A stretch of DNA of 13,656 bases from Ancylobacter novellus (GCA_003241485.1 QFQD01000085.1:1-13656); one strand, 5' to 3'; counted from the first letter of the stretch, positions 1-7,794 are shown. Notes: generated by a model from the sequence alone, not told the origin. Program-made: numbers and translations.

Positions 1-746
1 TGGAGCGCTGGCTCGTCTCGCTGGCCGGCGTGCCGGCCGGAGAGGCCGCGCCCGGACAGGCGGCCGCCGCCGTTCTCGCTTTGCTGCAACGCATGGCCGG
101 CGAGGGCCGGACGGCGCGCATGGCCGATCTCGTCGTCGCGCACGGCGCCTCCGTGCTGGCGCAAGAGGCCGGCCTGTTGCCGGCCGCCCCCACCACGGCG
201 CGCCGGGAAGCGGAGCCGGTGGGGATTCATGGATTGCGGGACGGCAGCGTTGCGCTGGGGCTCGGTCTCGTCTTCGGGCAGGCAAGGGCGGAGGTGCTGG
301 AGGCTCTCGTCGTGGCAGCGGGTGGGGCGGGGGCCCGGCATGTCGAGCCGGCCGTCGGGCGAGCGCTGCTTGTGGTCGGCCTGTCGCAGGAGGCCGCCGA
401 GGATCTGCGGACGCAGGCGGCCGCGCTCGGCTTCCTCACCGATCCCGCCGATCCGCGCCGCCGCATCTTCGCCTGTGCCGGCCGGCCGGCCTGCGGCTCC
501 GCGCGCATTGAGACGCATAGGCTGGCCGAGGCCCTGGCGCCGTTTCTGCGGGGCGGACAGCTGCATGTTTCCGGCTGCCCCAAGGGCTGCGCGCACCCGG
601 CAAGGGCGCCCCTGACCATCGTGGGACTGGACGAGGGGGCGGGTCTCGTGGTCGAAGGCACCGCGCGCGACGTCCCGTTGCGGAGCGTGCCCGAGGCACG
701 GCTTGCCGGGGCGGCTCGCGAATTTCTGCAGAAGGGCGAAATCTGA
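1..746 (+). CDS. cobG: Precorrin-3B synthase CobG, C-terminal part (5' end outside window)
   Basis: Precorrin-3B synthase hydroxylates precorrin-3A at C20 using O2 and forms the gamma-lactone that prepares ring contraction, so it marks the aerobic B12 route. The frame is open from the left edge (first full codon at 3), giving 247 C-terminal residues of a protein that is about 460 residues in Pseudomonas denitrificans. It has the cysteine signature of the sulfite/nitrite reductase fold: C-x5-C (CAGRPAC, codons 474-494) and C-x3-C (CPKGC, codons 576-590), ligands for a 4Fe-4S cluster. The GTG at 30 is internal and should not be taken as the start. The TGA at 744-746 directly abuts the cobH start. 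A sulfite reductase is the main alternative from this half alone, but cobH-cobI-cobJ immediately downstream make CobG the clear choice. Confidence 0.93.
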   Translation, partial: ERWLVSLAGVPAGEAAPGQAAAAVLALLQRMAGEGRTARMADLVVAHGASVLAQEAGLLPAAPTTARREAEPVGIHGLRDGSVALGLGLVFGQARAEVLEALVVAAGGAGARHVEPAVGRALLVVGLSQEAAEDLRTQAAALGFLTDPADPRRRIFACAGRPACGSARIETHRLAEALAPFLRGGQLHVSGCPKGCAHPARAPLTIVGLDEGAGLVVEGTARDVPLRSVPEARLAGAAREFLQKGEI

Positions 747-1382
747 GTGTCCACCCCGTTCGATTACGTGCGCGACGGCGATGCCATCTATGAGCGCTCC
801 TTCGCCATCATCCGCGAGGAGGCCGAACTCGGCCGCTTCTCGGCGGAAGAGGCGGATGTGGCGGTGCGCATGATCCATGCCTGCGGGCTGGTGGAGGCCG
901 CCTTCGCCATCGACTTCTCGCCCGATCTGGTGCGCGCCGCGCGCCGTGCCTTGCAGGCCGGCGCGCCGATCCTGTGCGACGCGCAGATGGTGGCGCATGG
1001 CGTCACCCGCGCCCGCCTGCCGGCGGACAATGAGGTGATCTGCACCTTGCGCGATCCCGCCGTTCCCGGCCTTGCGGAAAAGCTCGGCAACACGCGTTCG
1101 GCCGCCGCGCTGGAGCTTTGGCGCGAGCGGATGGAGGGCGCCGTCATCGCCATCGGCAATGCGCCGACCGCGCTGTTTCGCCTGCTGGAAATGCTGGATG
1201 CCGGCGCGCCGCGCCCCGCCGCGATTCTCGGCATTCCGGTCGGCTTCGTCGGAGCCGCCGAATCCAAGGATGCGCTGGCCGGCGGCGATCACGGCGTGCC
1301 GTGGCTGGTGGTGCGCGGGCGCCTTGGCGGCAGCGCCATGACCGCGGCCGCCGTCAACGCGCTGGCGAGGCCGGGCCTATGA
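747..1382 (+). CDS. cobH: Precorrin-8X methylmutase CobH
   Basis: CobH moves the methyl group from C11 to C12 of precorrin-8X, giving hydrogenobyrinic acid, the first stable corrin. The protein is 211 residues, against about 210 for characterised CobH. The motif RMIHACG at residues 41-47 carries His44, which matches the catalytic histidine (His43 in the P. denitrificans enzyme). The C-terminal IGNAPTALFRLLE and GIPVGFVGAAESK segments are typical of the CobH/CbiC family. The start is GTG at 747, immediately after the cobG stop, with GAAGGG at 731-736 as a plausible ribosome-binding site. The TGA at the 3' end shares bases with the cobI ATG (ATGA, 1379-1382), implying translational coupling. 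Confidence 0.96.
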   Translation: MSTPFDYVRDGDAIYERSFAIIREEAELGRFSAEEADVAVRMIHACGLVEAAFAIDFSPDLVRAARRALQAGAPILCDAQMVAHGVTRARLPADNEVICTLRDPAVPGLAEKLGNTRSAAALELWRERMEGAVIAIGNAPTALFRLLEMLDAGAPRPAAILGIPVGFVGAAESKDALAGGDHGVPWLVVRGRLGGSAMTAAAVNALARPGL

Positions 1383-2116
1383 GCGCGATCTCGCAGGGGC
1401 GGCTGATAGGGGTGGGCGTCGGGCCGGGCGATCCGGAGCTGATGACGCTGAAAGCGGTGCGGGCGCTGCAGGGCGCGGATGTCGTCGCCTATTTCGCCAA
1501 GCTCGGCAATCGCAGCCACGCCCGCGCCATCGCCCATCCGCATTTTCGCGAGGGCGCGGTGGAGCTGCCGCTTGGCTACCCCGTGACCACGGAAATGCCG
1601 AAGGACGATGCGCCTTACAAGGCCGCCATTACCGGCTTCTACGACGCCTCGGCGCAGGCGGTGGCGGCGCATCTGGATGCGGGACGCACGGTGGCGGTGC
1701 TCTCCGAGGGCGACCCGCTGTTCTACGGCTCCTACATGCACCTGCATGTGCGCCTCGCGGCGCGCTACGCCACCGACGTCATTCCCGGCGTCACCGGCAT
1801 GTCCGGCTGCTGGTCGCAGGCCGCCACCCCCATCGCCCAGGGCGACGACGTGCTGAGCGTGCTGCCGGGCACGCTTTCCGAGGGCGAACTGATGCGCCGG
1901 CTGGCCGGGACGGATGCGGCGGTCATCATGAAGGTCGGCCGCAACCTGCCGAAGATCCGCCGCGCGCTGGGCGCTGTCGGCCGGCTTGAGCGTGCGTTCT
2001 ATGTCGAGCGCGGCACCATGCAGGATGGCCATTGCATGCCGCTGGCGGCGCGGGACGAGAGCCCGGCGCCCTATTTCGCCATCGTGCTGGTGCCGGGTTG
2101 GGAGGCGCGCGGATGA
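1379..2116 (+). CDS. cobI: Precorrin-2 C20-methyltransferase CobI
   Basis: CobI is an SAM-dependent tetrapyrrole methylase that converts precorrin-2 to precorrin-3A by methylating C20. The protein is 245 residues. The N-terminal glycine-rich loop GVGVGPGDPELMTLKA (11-26), the central SEGDPLFYGSYMHL (109-122) and PGVTGMSGCWS (136-146) are the standard class III methylase and CobI motifs. The frame is open upstream to 1118, but the start is set at ATG 1379: it overlaps the cobH stop as ATGA and has GAGG at 1367-1370, 8 bases upstream. The 3' end forms another ATGA overlap with cobJ (2113-2116). Confidence 0.96.
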   Translation: MSAISQGRLIGVGVGPGDPELMTLKAVRALQGADVVAYFAKLGNRSHARAIAHPHFREGAVELPLGYPVTTEMPKDDAPYKAAITGFYDASAQAVAAHLDAGRTVAVLSEGDPLFYGSYMHLHVRLAARYATDVIPGVTGMSGCWSQAATPIAQGDDVLSVLPGTLSEGELMRRLAGTDAAVIMKVGRNLPKIRRALGAVGRLERAFYVERGTMQDGHCMPLAARDESPAPYFAIVLVPGWEARG

Positions 2117-2883
2117 GTGTCGGCAAGGGCGGAAAACTCACCGTGGTCGGCCTCGGGCCGGGGGAGGCGCGCTTCCTCACGCCCGAGGCGAGCGCGGCGC
2201 TGGACGAGGCCGACGCGCTTTATGGCTATGTGCCCTATCTCGACCGGGTCCCCGTCCGGCCCGGCCAGTCGCGGCACGCCTCCGATAATCGCGAGGAACT
2301 GGCGCGGGCCGGGGCGGCCTTGGCCCATGCGGCCGAGGGTGGAAAGGTCGCCATGGTGTCGGGCGGCGATCCCGGCGTCTTCGCCATGGCGGCAGCGGTG
2401 ATCGAGGCGATCGAGGCCGGGCCGGCCGAATGGCGCGCGCTGGAATTCGCCGTCGTGCCGGGGATCACGGCGATGCTGGCGGTCGCGGCCCGGTGCGGCG
2501 CTCCGCTGGGGCATGATTTCTGCGCCATCTCGCTGTCCGATAATTTGAAGCCCTGGGAACTGATCGAGAAGCGGCTGCGGCTGGCGGCGCAGGCGGGCTT
2601 CGCGATGGCGTTCTACAACCCGGTGTCGAAGGCGCGCCCACACCAGCTGGAAATCGCCTTCGACATTCTTCGCGAGGAACTGCCGGGGCGCGTGCCGGTG
2701 ATCTTTGGTCGCGCGGTGGGCCGGGCGGACGAGCGGCTGCGCATCGTGCCGCTCGCCAACGCGCATGGCCACATGGCCGACATGGCGACCTGCATCCTGA
2801 TCGGTTCGGAGGCCACGCGGATCGTCGAGCGGCCGGGCCAGCCCTCGCTGGTCTATACGCCCCGTCACGCAGGCGATGTGTGA
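2113..2883 (+). CDS. cobJ: Precorrin-3B C17-methyltransferase CobJ
   Basis: CobJ methylates C17 of precorrin-3B and drives ring contraction, giving precorrin-4 and extruding C20. The protein is 256 residues with tetrapyrrole methylase motifs: VVGLGPGEARFLTPEA (11-26), MVSGGDPGVFAMA (81-93) and VVPGITAMLA (114-123). The CobJ-typical SLSDNLKPW (140-148) and AFYNPVSKARPHQL (166-179) follow. The ATG at 2113 overlaps the cobI stop and has a strong GGGAGG at 2100-2105, so upstream in-frame codons are not needed. The last 19 bases (2865-2883) overlap the convergent cobK 3' end. It is the last forward gene before the inverted cobK. Confidence 0.96.
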   Translation: MSVGKGGKLTVVGLGPGEARFLTPEASAALDEADALYGYVPYLDRVPVRPGQSRHASDNREELARAGAALAHAAEGGKVAMVSGGDPGVFAMAAAVIEAIEAGPAEWRALEFAVVPGITAMLAVAARCGAPLGHDFCAISLSDNLKPWELIEKRLRLAAQAGFAMAFYNPVSKARPHQLEIAFDILREELPGRVPVIFGRAVGRADERLRIVPLANAHGHMADMATCILIGSEATRIVERPGQPSLVYTPRHAGDV

Positions 2884-3647
2884 TGGGTGAGGCGCTCCAG
2901 CCATGCGAGCACCGCGTCGATGCTGGCGACGGTCTCGACCTGCGGGCGCGCCGGGCGGGCGACCATGATCACCTCGATGCCGAGCGTGCGGGCCGCCGCG
3001 ATCTTGCCATAGGTCGCCGCGCCGCCGCTGTTCTTCGACAGGATGGCGTCGATGTAGTTGTCGGCCAGCAGGGCGTGCTCGTCGGCGGTGCCGAAGGGGC
3101 CGCGCGCCTCGACATAGCGCGCATGGGGCACGGCGAGCCGGGGCTCGACCGGATCGATGCTGCGCACGAGGTAATGGTGCTGCGGCGCCGCCTCCAGCGC
3201 CCGGACCTCATTGCGCCCGAGCGCCACCAGCACGCGGCGTGGGCTCTCGCCGAGCTTGGCGACCGCGTCGGGAATGTCGGCGGCCTCTGTCCAGATGTCG
3301 CCGGTCTGGCGTTCCCAGGCGGGACGAAGCAGGGCGACCAGCGGCACGCCGGCCATGCTCGCGGCCTCCGCGGCATTGCGCGAGATGTGGGCGGCGAAGG
3401 GGTGAGTGGCGTCGATCAGCGCGTCGATGCGTTCCGCGGTGAGGTGTGCGGCCATTCCCGCGGCACCGCCAAAGCCGCCGGAGCGTGTGGCGACGCCCAC
3501 ATTCAGCGGGTTGCGCGTGCGGCCGGCAAGCGACAGGCTGAGCGCGAAGCCGCCGCGCGCGGCCAGCGCGGCGCCGAGTTCGCGGGCCTCGCCGGTGCCG
3601 CCCAATATGAGCACGCGTGGCAGGCGATCGTGGGAGGGCGGGTTCAT
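2865..3647 (-). CDS. cobK: Precorrin-6A reductase CobK
   Basis: CobK is the NADPH-dependent reductase converting precorrin-6A to precorrin-6B. The 260-residue product shows the N-terminal nucleotide-binding RVLILGGTGEA (11-21), the family motif DATHPFA (79-85), and the C-terminal SKNSGGAATYGKI (204-216), all diagnostic of CobK/CbiJ. It is the only minus-strand cob gene here. Its stop region overlaps the cobJ end by 19 bases and its ATG (3645-3647) overlaps the cobL ATG by 2 bases. The minus-strand sequence before the ATG has only a weak ribosome-binding site (GAGG about 15 bases away). An internal GTG at residue 12 is a less likely alternative start, because it would remove the first residues of the conserved strand. 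Any cobK promoter must lie inside the cobL coding region. Confidence 0.95.
   Translation of the reverse strand: MNPPSHDRLPRVLILGGTGEARELGAALAARGGFALSLSLAGRTRNPLNVGVATRSGGFGGAAGMAAHLTAERIDALIDATHPFAAHISRNAAEAASMAGVPLVALLRPAWERQTGDIWTEAADIPDAVAKLGESPRRVLVALGRNEVRALEAAPQHHYLVRSIDPVEPRLAVPHARYVEARGPFGTADEHALLADNYIDAILSKNSGGAATYGKIAAARTLGIEVIMVARPARPQVETVASIDAVLAWLERLTHHTSPA
3632..3637 (+). promoter_or_regulatory. Ribosome-binding site of cobL that fixes its start
   Basis: GGGAGG lies 8 bases before the ATG at 3646, inside the reversed cobK coding region. The cobL frame stays open upstream to 3406, so this site is what decides the start. The resulting 423-residue protein matches the family length. 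Confidence 0.7.
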
Positions 3648-3648
3648 G
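3645..3648. other. Overlapping divergent start codons of cobK and cobL
   Basis: The bases CATG at 3645-3648 encode the ATG of cobK on the minus strand (3647-3645) and the ATG of cobL on the plus strand (3646-3648). There is no intergenic space, so the promoter and ribosome-binding site of each gene must lie inside the coding sequence of the other. On the plus strand GGGAGG at 3632-3637 is well placed for cobL. No equally good site is visible for cobK. Confidence 0.8.
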
Positions 3649-4917
3649 ACGCAGCCTGACTACCTCGCACAGGCAACCGATGCCCGCGCGCGGCGGGACG
3701 ATGCGCCGGCCGGGCGCTGGTTGTCCATCGTCGGCATCGGCGAAGATGGTCTCGACGGCTTGTCGCCCGCCGCGCGCGCGGCGATCGAGGCGGCGGAGGT
3801 GGTGTTCGGCGGCGCGCGGCACCTGGCGCTGGCCAGCGCGGCGTTGAAGGGGCGGGCGGAAGCCTGGCCCTCGCCCTTCGAGCGCGGGATTGCCGCCGTA
3901 CGGGCGCTGCGCGGGCGCGATGTCTGCGTGCTCGCCTCGGGCGATCCGTTCCTCTATGGCGTCGGCGCCACGCTGGCAGGCCATGTGCCGGCCGGCGAGA
4001 TGCGCGCCTATCCCGCGCCGTCTTCCTTCAGCCTCGCGGCCTCTCGCCTCGGCTGGCCGCTGGGCGAGACTGCGTGCCTCACCGTGCATGGGCGCTCGCT
4101 CGATCTCATCCGCGCGCATCTGCATCCCGGCCGTCGCCTGCTGGTGCTCACCTCGGACGGGGCGGGGCCCGGCGAGATCGCGGGGCTGCTGGCCGACGCC
4201 GGATTTGGCGGTTCGACACTGCATGTCTGCGAGGCGCTGGGCGGGCCGCGCGAGCGGGTGCGCGCCGTGGCGGCCGAGGCGTTCGATCTTGGCGATATCG
4301 ACCCGCTCAACCTCGTCGGCATCGAGGTGAAGGCCGGGGAGGGCGCGCGCATCCTCCCCCGCGCGCCGGGCCTGCCGGACGATCTGTTCGAGAATGACGG
4401 CCAGCTCACCAAGCGCGAAATCCGCGCGGTGACGCTCTCGGCATTGGCGCCGCGGCGGGGCGAACTGCTGTGGGACATCGGCGCCGGGGCCGGCTCGGTC
4501 GCCATCGAATGGATGCTGGCGGACCCCTCGCTTACCGCCATCGCCATCGAGGAGCGGCCCGAGCGCGCAGCCCGTATCGGTCGCAACGCCCATGCGCTCG
4601 GCGTGCCGGGGCTTCAACTGGTGGAGGGCCGGGCACCCGAGGCGCTGGCCGCGCTGCCGACGCCGGACGCCATCTTCATCGGCGGCGGGGCGAGCGAGGA
4701 TGGCGTGCTGCCGGCGGCGGTCGACGCCTTGCGGCCCGGCGGGCGGCTCGTGGTCAATGCGGTGACGCTGGAGACCGAGGCGCTGCTGATCGGCCAGCAC
4801 GCCGCGCGTGGCGGCGAACTCGTCCGCCTCTCGGTGGCCCGCGCTGTGCCGGTCGGCGGGCTCACCGGCTGGCGCGCGGCGATGCCGGTGACGCAATGGA
4901 GCTGGGTAAAGCCATGA
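3646..4917 (+). CDS. cobL: Precorrin-6B C5,15-methyltransferase (decarboxylating) CobL
   Basis: CobL methylates precorrin-6B at C5 and C15 and decarboxylates the C12 acetate, giving precorrin-8. The 423-residue protein is a fusion of two domains that are separate proteins (CbiE and CbiT) in anaerobic pathways. The N-terminal CbiE-like tetrapyrrole methylase spans about 25-235, with SIVGIGEDGLDGL (27-39) and LASGDPFLYGVG (96-107). The C-terminal CbiT-like Rossmann methyltransferase spans about 245-415, with QLTKREIRAVTLS (253-265) and the SAM-binding DIGAGAGSVAIEW (277-289). Codons upstream of 3646 are antisense to cobK and are excluded on ribosome-binding site and length grounds. The stop forms an ATGA overlap with cobE (4914-4917). 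Confidence 0.96.
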   Translation: MTQPDYLAQATDARARRDDAPAGRWLSIVGIGEDGLDGLSPAARAAIEAAEVVFGGARHLALASAALKGRAEAWPSPFERGIAAVRALRGRDVCVLASGDPFLYGVGATLAGHVPAGEMRAYPAPSSFSLAASRLGWPLGETACLTVHGRSLDLIRAHLHPGRRLLVLTSDGAGPGEIAGLLADAGFGGSTLHVCEALGGPRERVRAVAAEAFDLGDIDPLNLVGIEVKAGEGARILPRAPGLPDDLFENDGQLTKREIRAVTLSALAPRRGELLWDIGAGAGSVAIEWMLADPSLTAIAIEERPERAARIGRNAHALGVPGLQLVEGRAPEALAALPTPDAIFIGGGASEDGVLPAAVDALRPGGRLVVNAVTLETEALLIGQHAARGGELVRLSVARAVPVGGLTGWRAAMPVTQWSWVKP

Positions 4918-5312
4918 TCGTTGCCGGCGTCGGCAGTCGTCGCGGGGTGACGGCGGAGGAGGTCTGCGCTGCCGTGCGCGGGGCGCTCGCGCGTCACGAC
5001 GTGAAGCTGTGCGACATCTCGCTCATGGCGACGCCGGCGATGAAGGGCGGCGAGGCCGGCATCATGAAGGCGGCGCTCGATCTCGGCCTGTTGCTGGTTA
5101 TGGTCCCGCAGACCCAGCTGGAAGCGGCGGGGGCACGCACGCTCACCCATTCCGAGCGCGTGGTGGCGCTGACCGGCGTGCCCTCGGTGGCGGAGGCTTC
5201 CGCGCTGGCGGCGGCGGGGCGGCGCTCGACGCTGATCGGGCCGCGCTTCGTGCTGGGGCCGGTGACCTGCGCGCTCGCCCGCGAGGCGGACAAAGAGGTG
5301 GGGGCGCCGTGA
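4914..5312 (+). CDS. cobE: Cobalamin biosynthesis protein CobE (CbiG C-terminal-like)
   Basis: This 132-residue protein resembles CobE, equivalent to the C-terminal domain of CbiG. CbiG opens the lactone ring in the anaerobic pathway. The exact role of CobE in the aerobic route is less clear, though it is genetically tied to cobalamin synthesis. Visible hallmarks are VAGVGSRRGVTAEEV (3-17), the LMATPAMKGGEAGI segment, the serine-containing THSERV region, the G-VPSVAEASALAAAG stretch, and a C-terminal GPVTCALAR. The start is ATG 4914, overlapping the cobL stop. An in-frame ATG at 4896 would add six residues and cannot be excluded. It sits between cobL and cobM and ends in a GTGA overlap with cobM. 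Confidence 0.88.
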   Translation: MIVAGVGSRRGVTAEEVCAAVRGALARHDVKLCDISLMATPAMKGGEAGIMKAALDLGLLLVMVPQTQLEAAGARTLTHSERVVALTGVPSVAEASALAAAGRRSTLIGPRFVLGPVTCALAREADKEVGAP

Positions 5313-6067
5313 CCGTACATTTCATCGGCGCCGGGCCGGGCGCGGCGGATTTGATGACGCTGCGCGGGCGCGATCTCATCGCCCGTTGTCCCGTCTGTCT
5401 CTATGCCGGCTCCATCGTGCCGCCGGAAGTGCTCGGCTGGTGCCCGCCGGGCGCGCGCATCGTCGACACCGCGCCGCTGTCGCTGGACGAGATCGAGGCG
5501 GAGTACCTCGCCGCCGAGGCGGCCGGGCTCGACGTGGCGCGGCTGCATTCCGGCGACCTCTCCATCTATTCGGCGGTGGCCGAGCAGGTGCGCCGGCTGG
5601 AGCGGGCCGGCATCGCCTATACGCTCACCCCCGGCGTGCCGGCCTTTGCAGCGGCCAGCGCAGTGCTGGGGCGCGAACTCACCGTGCCGGGCGTGGCGCA
5701 GAGCGTGGTCATCACCCGCGTCTCGGGCCGCGCCTCCGCCATGCCGGAAGGCGAGAACCTGCGCGCCTTCGGGGCGACGGGGGCGACGCTCGCCATTCAT
5801 CTCGCCATCCATGCGCTGGATCAGGTGGTGGCGGAGCTGACGCCGCTCTATGGCGCGGACTGCCCCGTGGCGGTGGTGGTGGAGGCGACGCGCCCGAGCG
5901 AGCGGGTGATGCGCGGTACGCTGGGCGACATCCTGGCGCGGGTGGCGGCCGAGCCGGTGGAGCGCACGGCGCTGATTATGGTCGGGCGGGCGCTGGCGGC
6001 GGAGGGCTTTCGCGAGAGCGCGCTGTACGACGCCGCCTATCAGCGCCGTTTCCGGGGGCGGGAATGA
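5309..6067 (+). CDS. cobM: Precorrin-4 C11-methyltransferase CobM
   Basis: CobM methylates precorrin-4 at C11 to give precorrin-5. The product is 252 residues, normal for the family. Motifs are VHFIGAGPGAADLMTLRG near the N-terminus, the CobM/CbiF-typical CLYAGSIVPPEVL, then RLHSGDLSIYSAVAEQ and TPGVPAFAAASA, and a C-terminal RTALIMVGRAL. The start is GTG at 5309, sharing bases with the cobE stop (GTGA, 5309-5312), with GAGG at 5295-5298 upstream. The frame is open further upstream, but those codons lie within cobE. The stop overlaps the cobB ATG (6064-6067). In several alphaproteobacterial clusters that I recall, cobA comes next; here cobB follows directly. Confidence 0.96.
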   Translation: MTVHFIGAGPGAADLMTLRGRDLIARCPVCLYAGSIVPPEVLGWCPPGARIVDTAPLSLDEIEAEYLAAEAAGLDVARLHSGDLSIYSAVAEQVRRLERAGIAYTLTPGVPAFAAASAVLGRELTVPGVAQSVVITRVSGRASAMPEGENLRAFGATGATLAIHLAIHALDQVVAELTPLYGADCPVAVVVEATRPSERVMRGTLGDILARVAAEPVERTALIMVGRALAAEGFRESALYDAAYQRRFRGRE

Positions 6068-7374
6068 CCGCGCGCGGCTTCATCATCGCCGCGCCGCGCT
6101 CGGGCTCCGGCAAGACCACGGTGACGCTCGGCGTGGTCGCCGCGCTGGCGCGGCGCGGGGTTGCGGTGCGCGCAGTGAAATCAGGGCCCGACTATATCGA
6201 TCCGGCCTTCCATGCGGCGGCGACGGGCCAGCCGGGGCTCAATCTCGACAGTTTCGCCATGCCGCCGGCGCTGATCGACGCGCTGGCCGGAGAGGCGGCG
6301 CGGCACGCCGAGATCGTCGTCATCGAAGCCTCGATGGGCCTGTTCGACGGCATCACGGGCGAGCCGGGGCGCACCGGCGCGGCGGCGGATCTCGCCAGCC
6401 GGCTCGGCCTGCCGGTTGTGCTGGTGCTGGACGTTTCCGGCCAGTCGCAATCGGCCGCCGCCGTGGTGCGCGGATTTGCGACGCATGATCCGGACGTGCG
6501 CATTGCCGGGGTGATCCTCAACAAGGTGGCGAGCGAGCGCCACCGGGCGCAGGCCAGCGAGGCCATCGGCAAGCTTGGTATCCAGATATTGGGCAGTCTG
6601 CCGCGCGATGCGACAATGAGCCTGCCGGAGCGCCATCTCGGCCTGGTGCAGGCGGAGGAGCATGGCGGGCTAGCCGCGCATCTGACGGGGCTCGCCACCC
6701 TGGCGCAGGCGCATATCGACCTCGACGCGCTGCTGGCGCTCGCCGTGCCGCTCGCGCAGGCCAAGGCGCCGCCTTTGGCGCTGGCGCCGCCCGGCCAGCG
6801 GATCGCGCTGGCGCGCGATGTGGCTTTCTCCTTCGTCTATGAGCATCTCGTGGCCGGCTGGCGGCGGGCCGGGGCGGAGATCGTGCCATTCTCGCCGCTG
6901 GCGGACGAGGCGCCCGACCCGAGCTGCGATGCCTGCTGGCTGCCGGGCGGCTATCCCGAGCTGCATGGCGGCCGGCTCGCCGCCGCGACGCATTTCCTCG
7001 ACGGCGTGCGGCATTTCGCGCAGACGCGTCCCGTGCATGGCGAGTGCGGGGGCTTCATGGTGCTGGGCACGGCGATCGAAGATGCCGACGGCGTGGCGCA
7101 TCCCATGCTCGGCCTGCTCGGCCATGCCACCAGCTTCGCCCGGCGCAAGCTCAATCTGGGCTATCGCCGCGCGGTGACGCTGGCCGGCTCGCCGCTCGGC
7201 CCGGCGGGGACAAGTCTGCGCGGACACGAATTCCATTATGCCAGCGTCACATCTTCCGGCAACGATGCGCCGCTGGTCGCGCTGAGCGACGGGCAGGGTA
7301 AGGAAATAGGACCGGCCGGCGCCCGTCGCGGGTGCGTGTCGGGCACCTTCTTCCATGCCATCGCGCTCGACTGA
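6064..7374 (+). CDS. cobB: Hydrogenobyrinic acid a,c-diamide synthase CobB
   Basis: CobB uses ATP and glutamine to amidate the a and c acetate side chains of hydrogenobyrinic acid, making the substrate for cobalt insertion. The 436-residue protein has an N-terminal P-loop, APRSGSGKTT (10-19), followed by VKSGPDYIDPAFH (38-50) and EASMGLFDG (88-96), forming the ATP-dependent synthase domain. From about 245 to the end is a class I glutamine amidotransferase domain: LPGGYPELHGG (293-303), nucleophile Cys328 in GECGGFM, GHEFHYA (387-393), and a C-terminal GTFFH with His431. The ATG at 6064 overlaps the cobM stop. It is the last cob gene in this run, and 42 bases without a visible terminator separate it from the next gene. 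CbiA/CobB of anaerobic pathways is the related alternative, but the aerobic context favours CobB. Confidence 0.95.
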   Translation: MTARGFIIAAPRSGSGKTTVTLGVVAALARRGVAVRAVKSGPDYIDPAFHAAATGQPGLNLDSFAMPPALIDALAGEAARHAEIVVIEASMGLFDGITGEPGRTGAAADLASRLGLPVVLVLDVSGQSQSAAAVVRGFATHDPDVRIAGVILNKVASERHRAQASEAIGKLGIQILGSLPRDATMSLPERHLGLVQAEEHGGLAAHLTGLATLAQAHIDLDALLALAVPLAQAKAPPLALAPPGQRIALARDVAFSFVYEHLVAGWRRAGAEIVPFSPLADEAPDPSCDACWLPGGYPELHGGRLAAATHFLDGVRHFAQTRPVHGECGGFMVLGTAIEDADGVAHPMLGLLGHATSFARRKLNLGYRRAVTLAGSPLGPAGTSLRGHEFHYASVTSSGNDAPLVALSDGQGKEIGPAGARRGCVSGTFFHAIALD

Positions 7375-7416
7375 TCGGGGCGGGCACCTGCACTACGCCA
7401 TGAACGGATGTGAGAC

Positions 7417-7794
7417 ATGAACCTGCTGCGCCGTGTCGTCGTTCTTCTCGCCGGTCTCATCGGGGCGGCGGGTGTTGCCGCCGCTGCGGCCGGCGCGCAT
7501 TTGAACGCCGATCCGAACCTCACCACCGCCGCCTATTTCCTCATGCTGGGAGCGACCGGCGCCACGGCGGCGGCCGCACTCGGCGCCGCGCTTGGGCCGA
7601 CGTGGTCCTTTGCCGATGTGGGCGGGGTGGTGATCGTGCTCGGCGCGCTGCTGTTCGGCGGTGCGCTGGCCGTGCGGGCCCTCTGGGGCATCACGCTTTT
7701 TCCTATGGCCGCCCCTACCGGCGGGACTATGCTCATTCTTGGATGGCTCGTGACCGGGCTCGCGGCGTTCCAGCGCGGACGCCCCAAAGCCTGA
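7417..7794 (+). CDS. DUF423-type small integral membrane protein
   Basis: A 125-residue hydrophobic protein of unknown function. Four likely membrane helices lie at about 6-27, 38-60, 68-88 and 101-119. The C-terminal part, LFGGALAVRAL (79-89) followed by FPMAAPTGGTMLILGWL (95-111), resembles the DUF423 (YgdD-like) family, which I recognise by pattern only. The positively charged MNLLRR start suggests the N-terminus faces the cytoplasm. The ATG at 7417 has only a loose purine-rich stretch upstream and no strong ribosome-binding site. It lies 42 bases after cobB and 86 bases before the chosen glgP start, on the same strand, so it could be carried on the cob transcript, but nothing in it points to a role in B12 or glycogen metabolism. 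Confidence 0.78.
   Translation: MNLLRRVVVLLAGLIGAAGVAAAAAGAHLNADPNLTTAAYFLMLGATGATAAAALGAALGPTWSFADVGGVVIVLGALLFGGALAVRALWGITLFPMAAPTGGTMLILGWLVTGLAAFQRGRPKA

Noticed and set aside
3208..4896. 562-codon minus-strand frame across cobK and antisense to cobL
   Set aside because: It runs in a different frame from cobK and opposite cobL, both of which carry diagnostic motifs. The composition is that of a shadow frame.
5386..6063. Apparent N-terminal extension of cobB through cobM
   Set aside because: The extension is out of phase with cobM coding and rich in Arg/Gly/Ala. The P-loop protein starts naturally at ATG 6064, overlapping the cobM stop.
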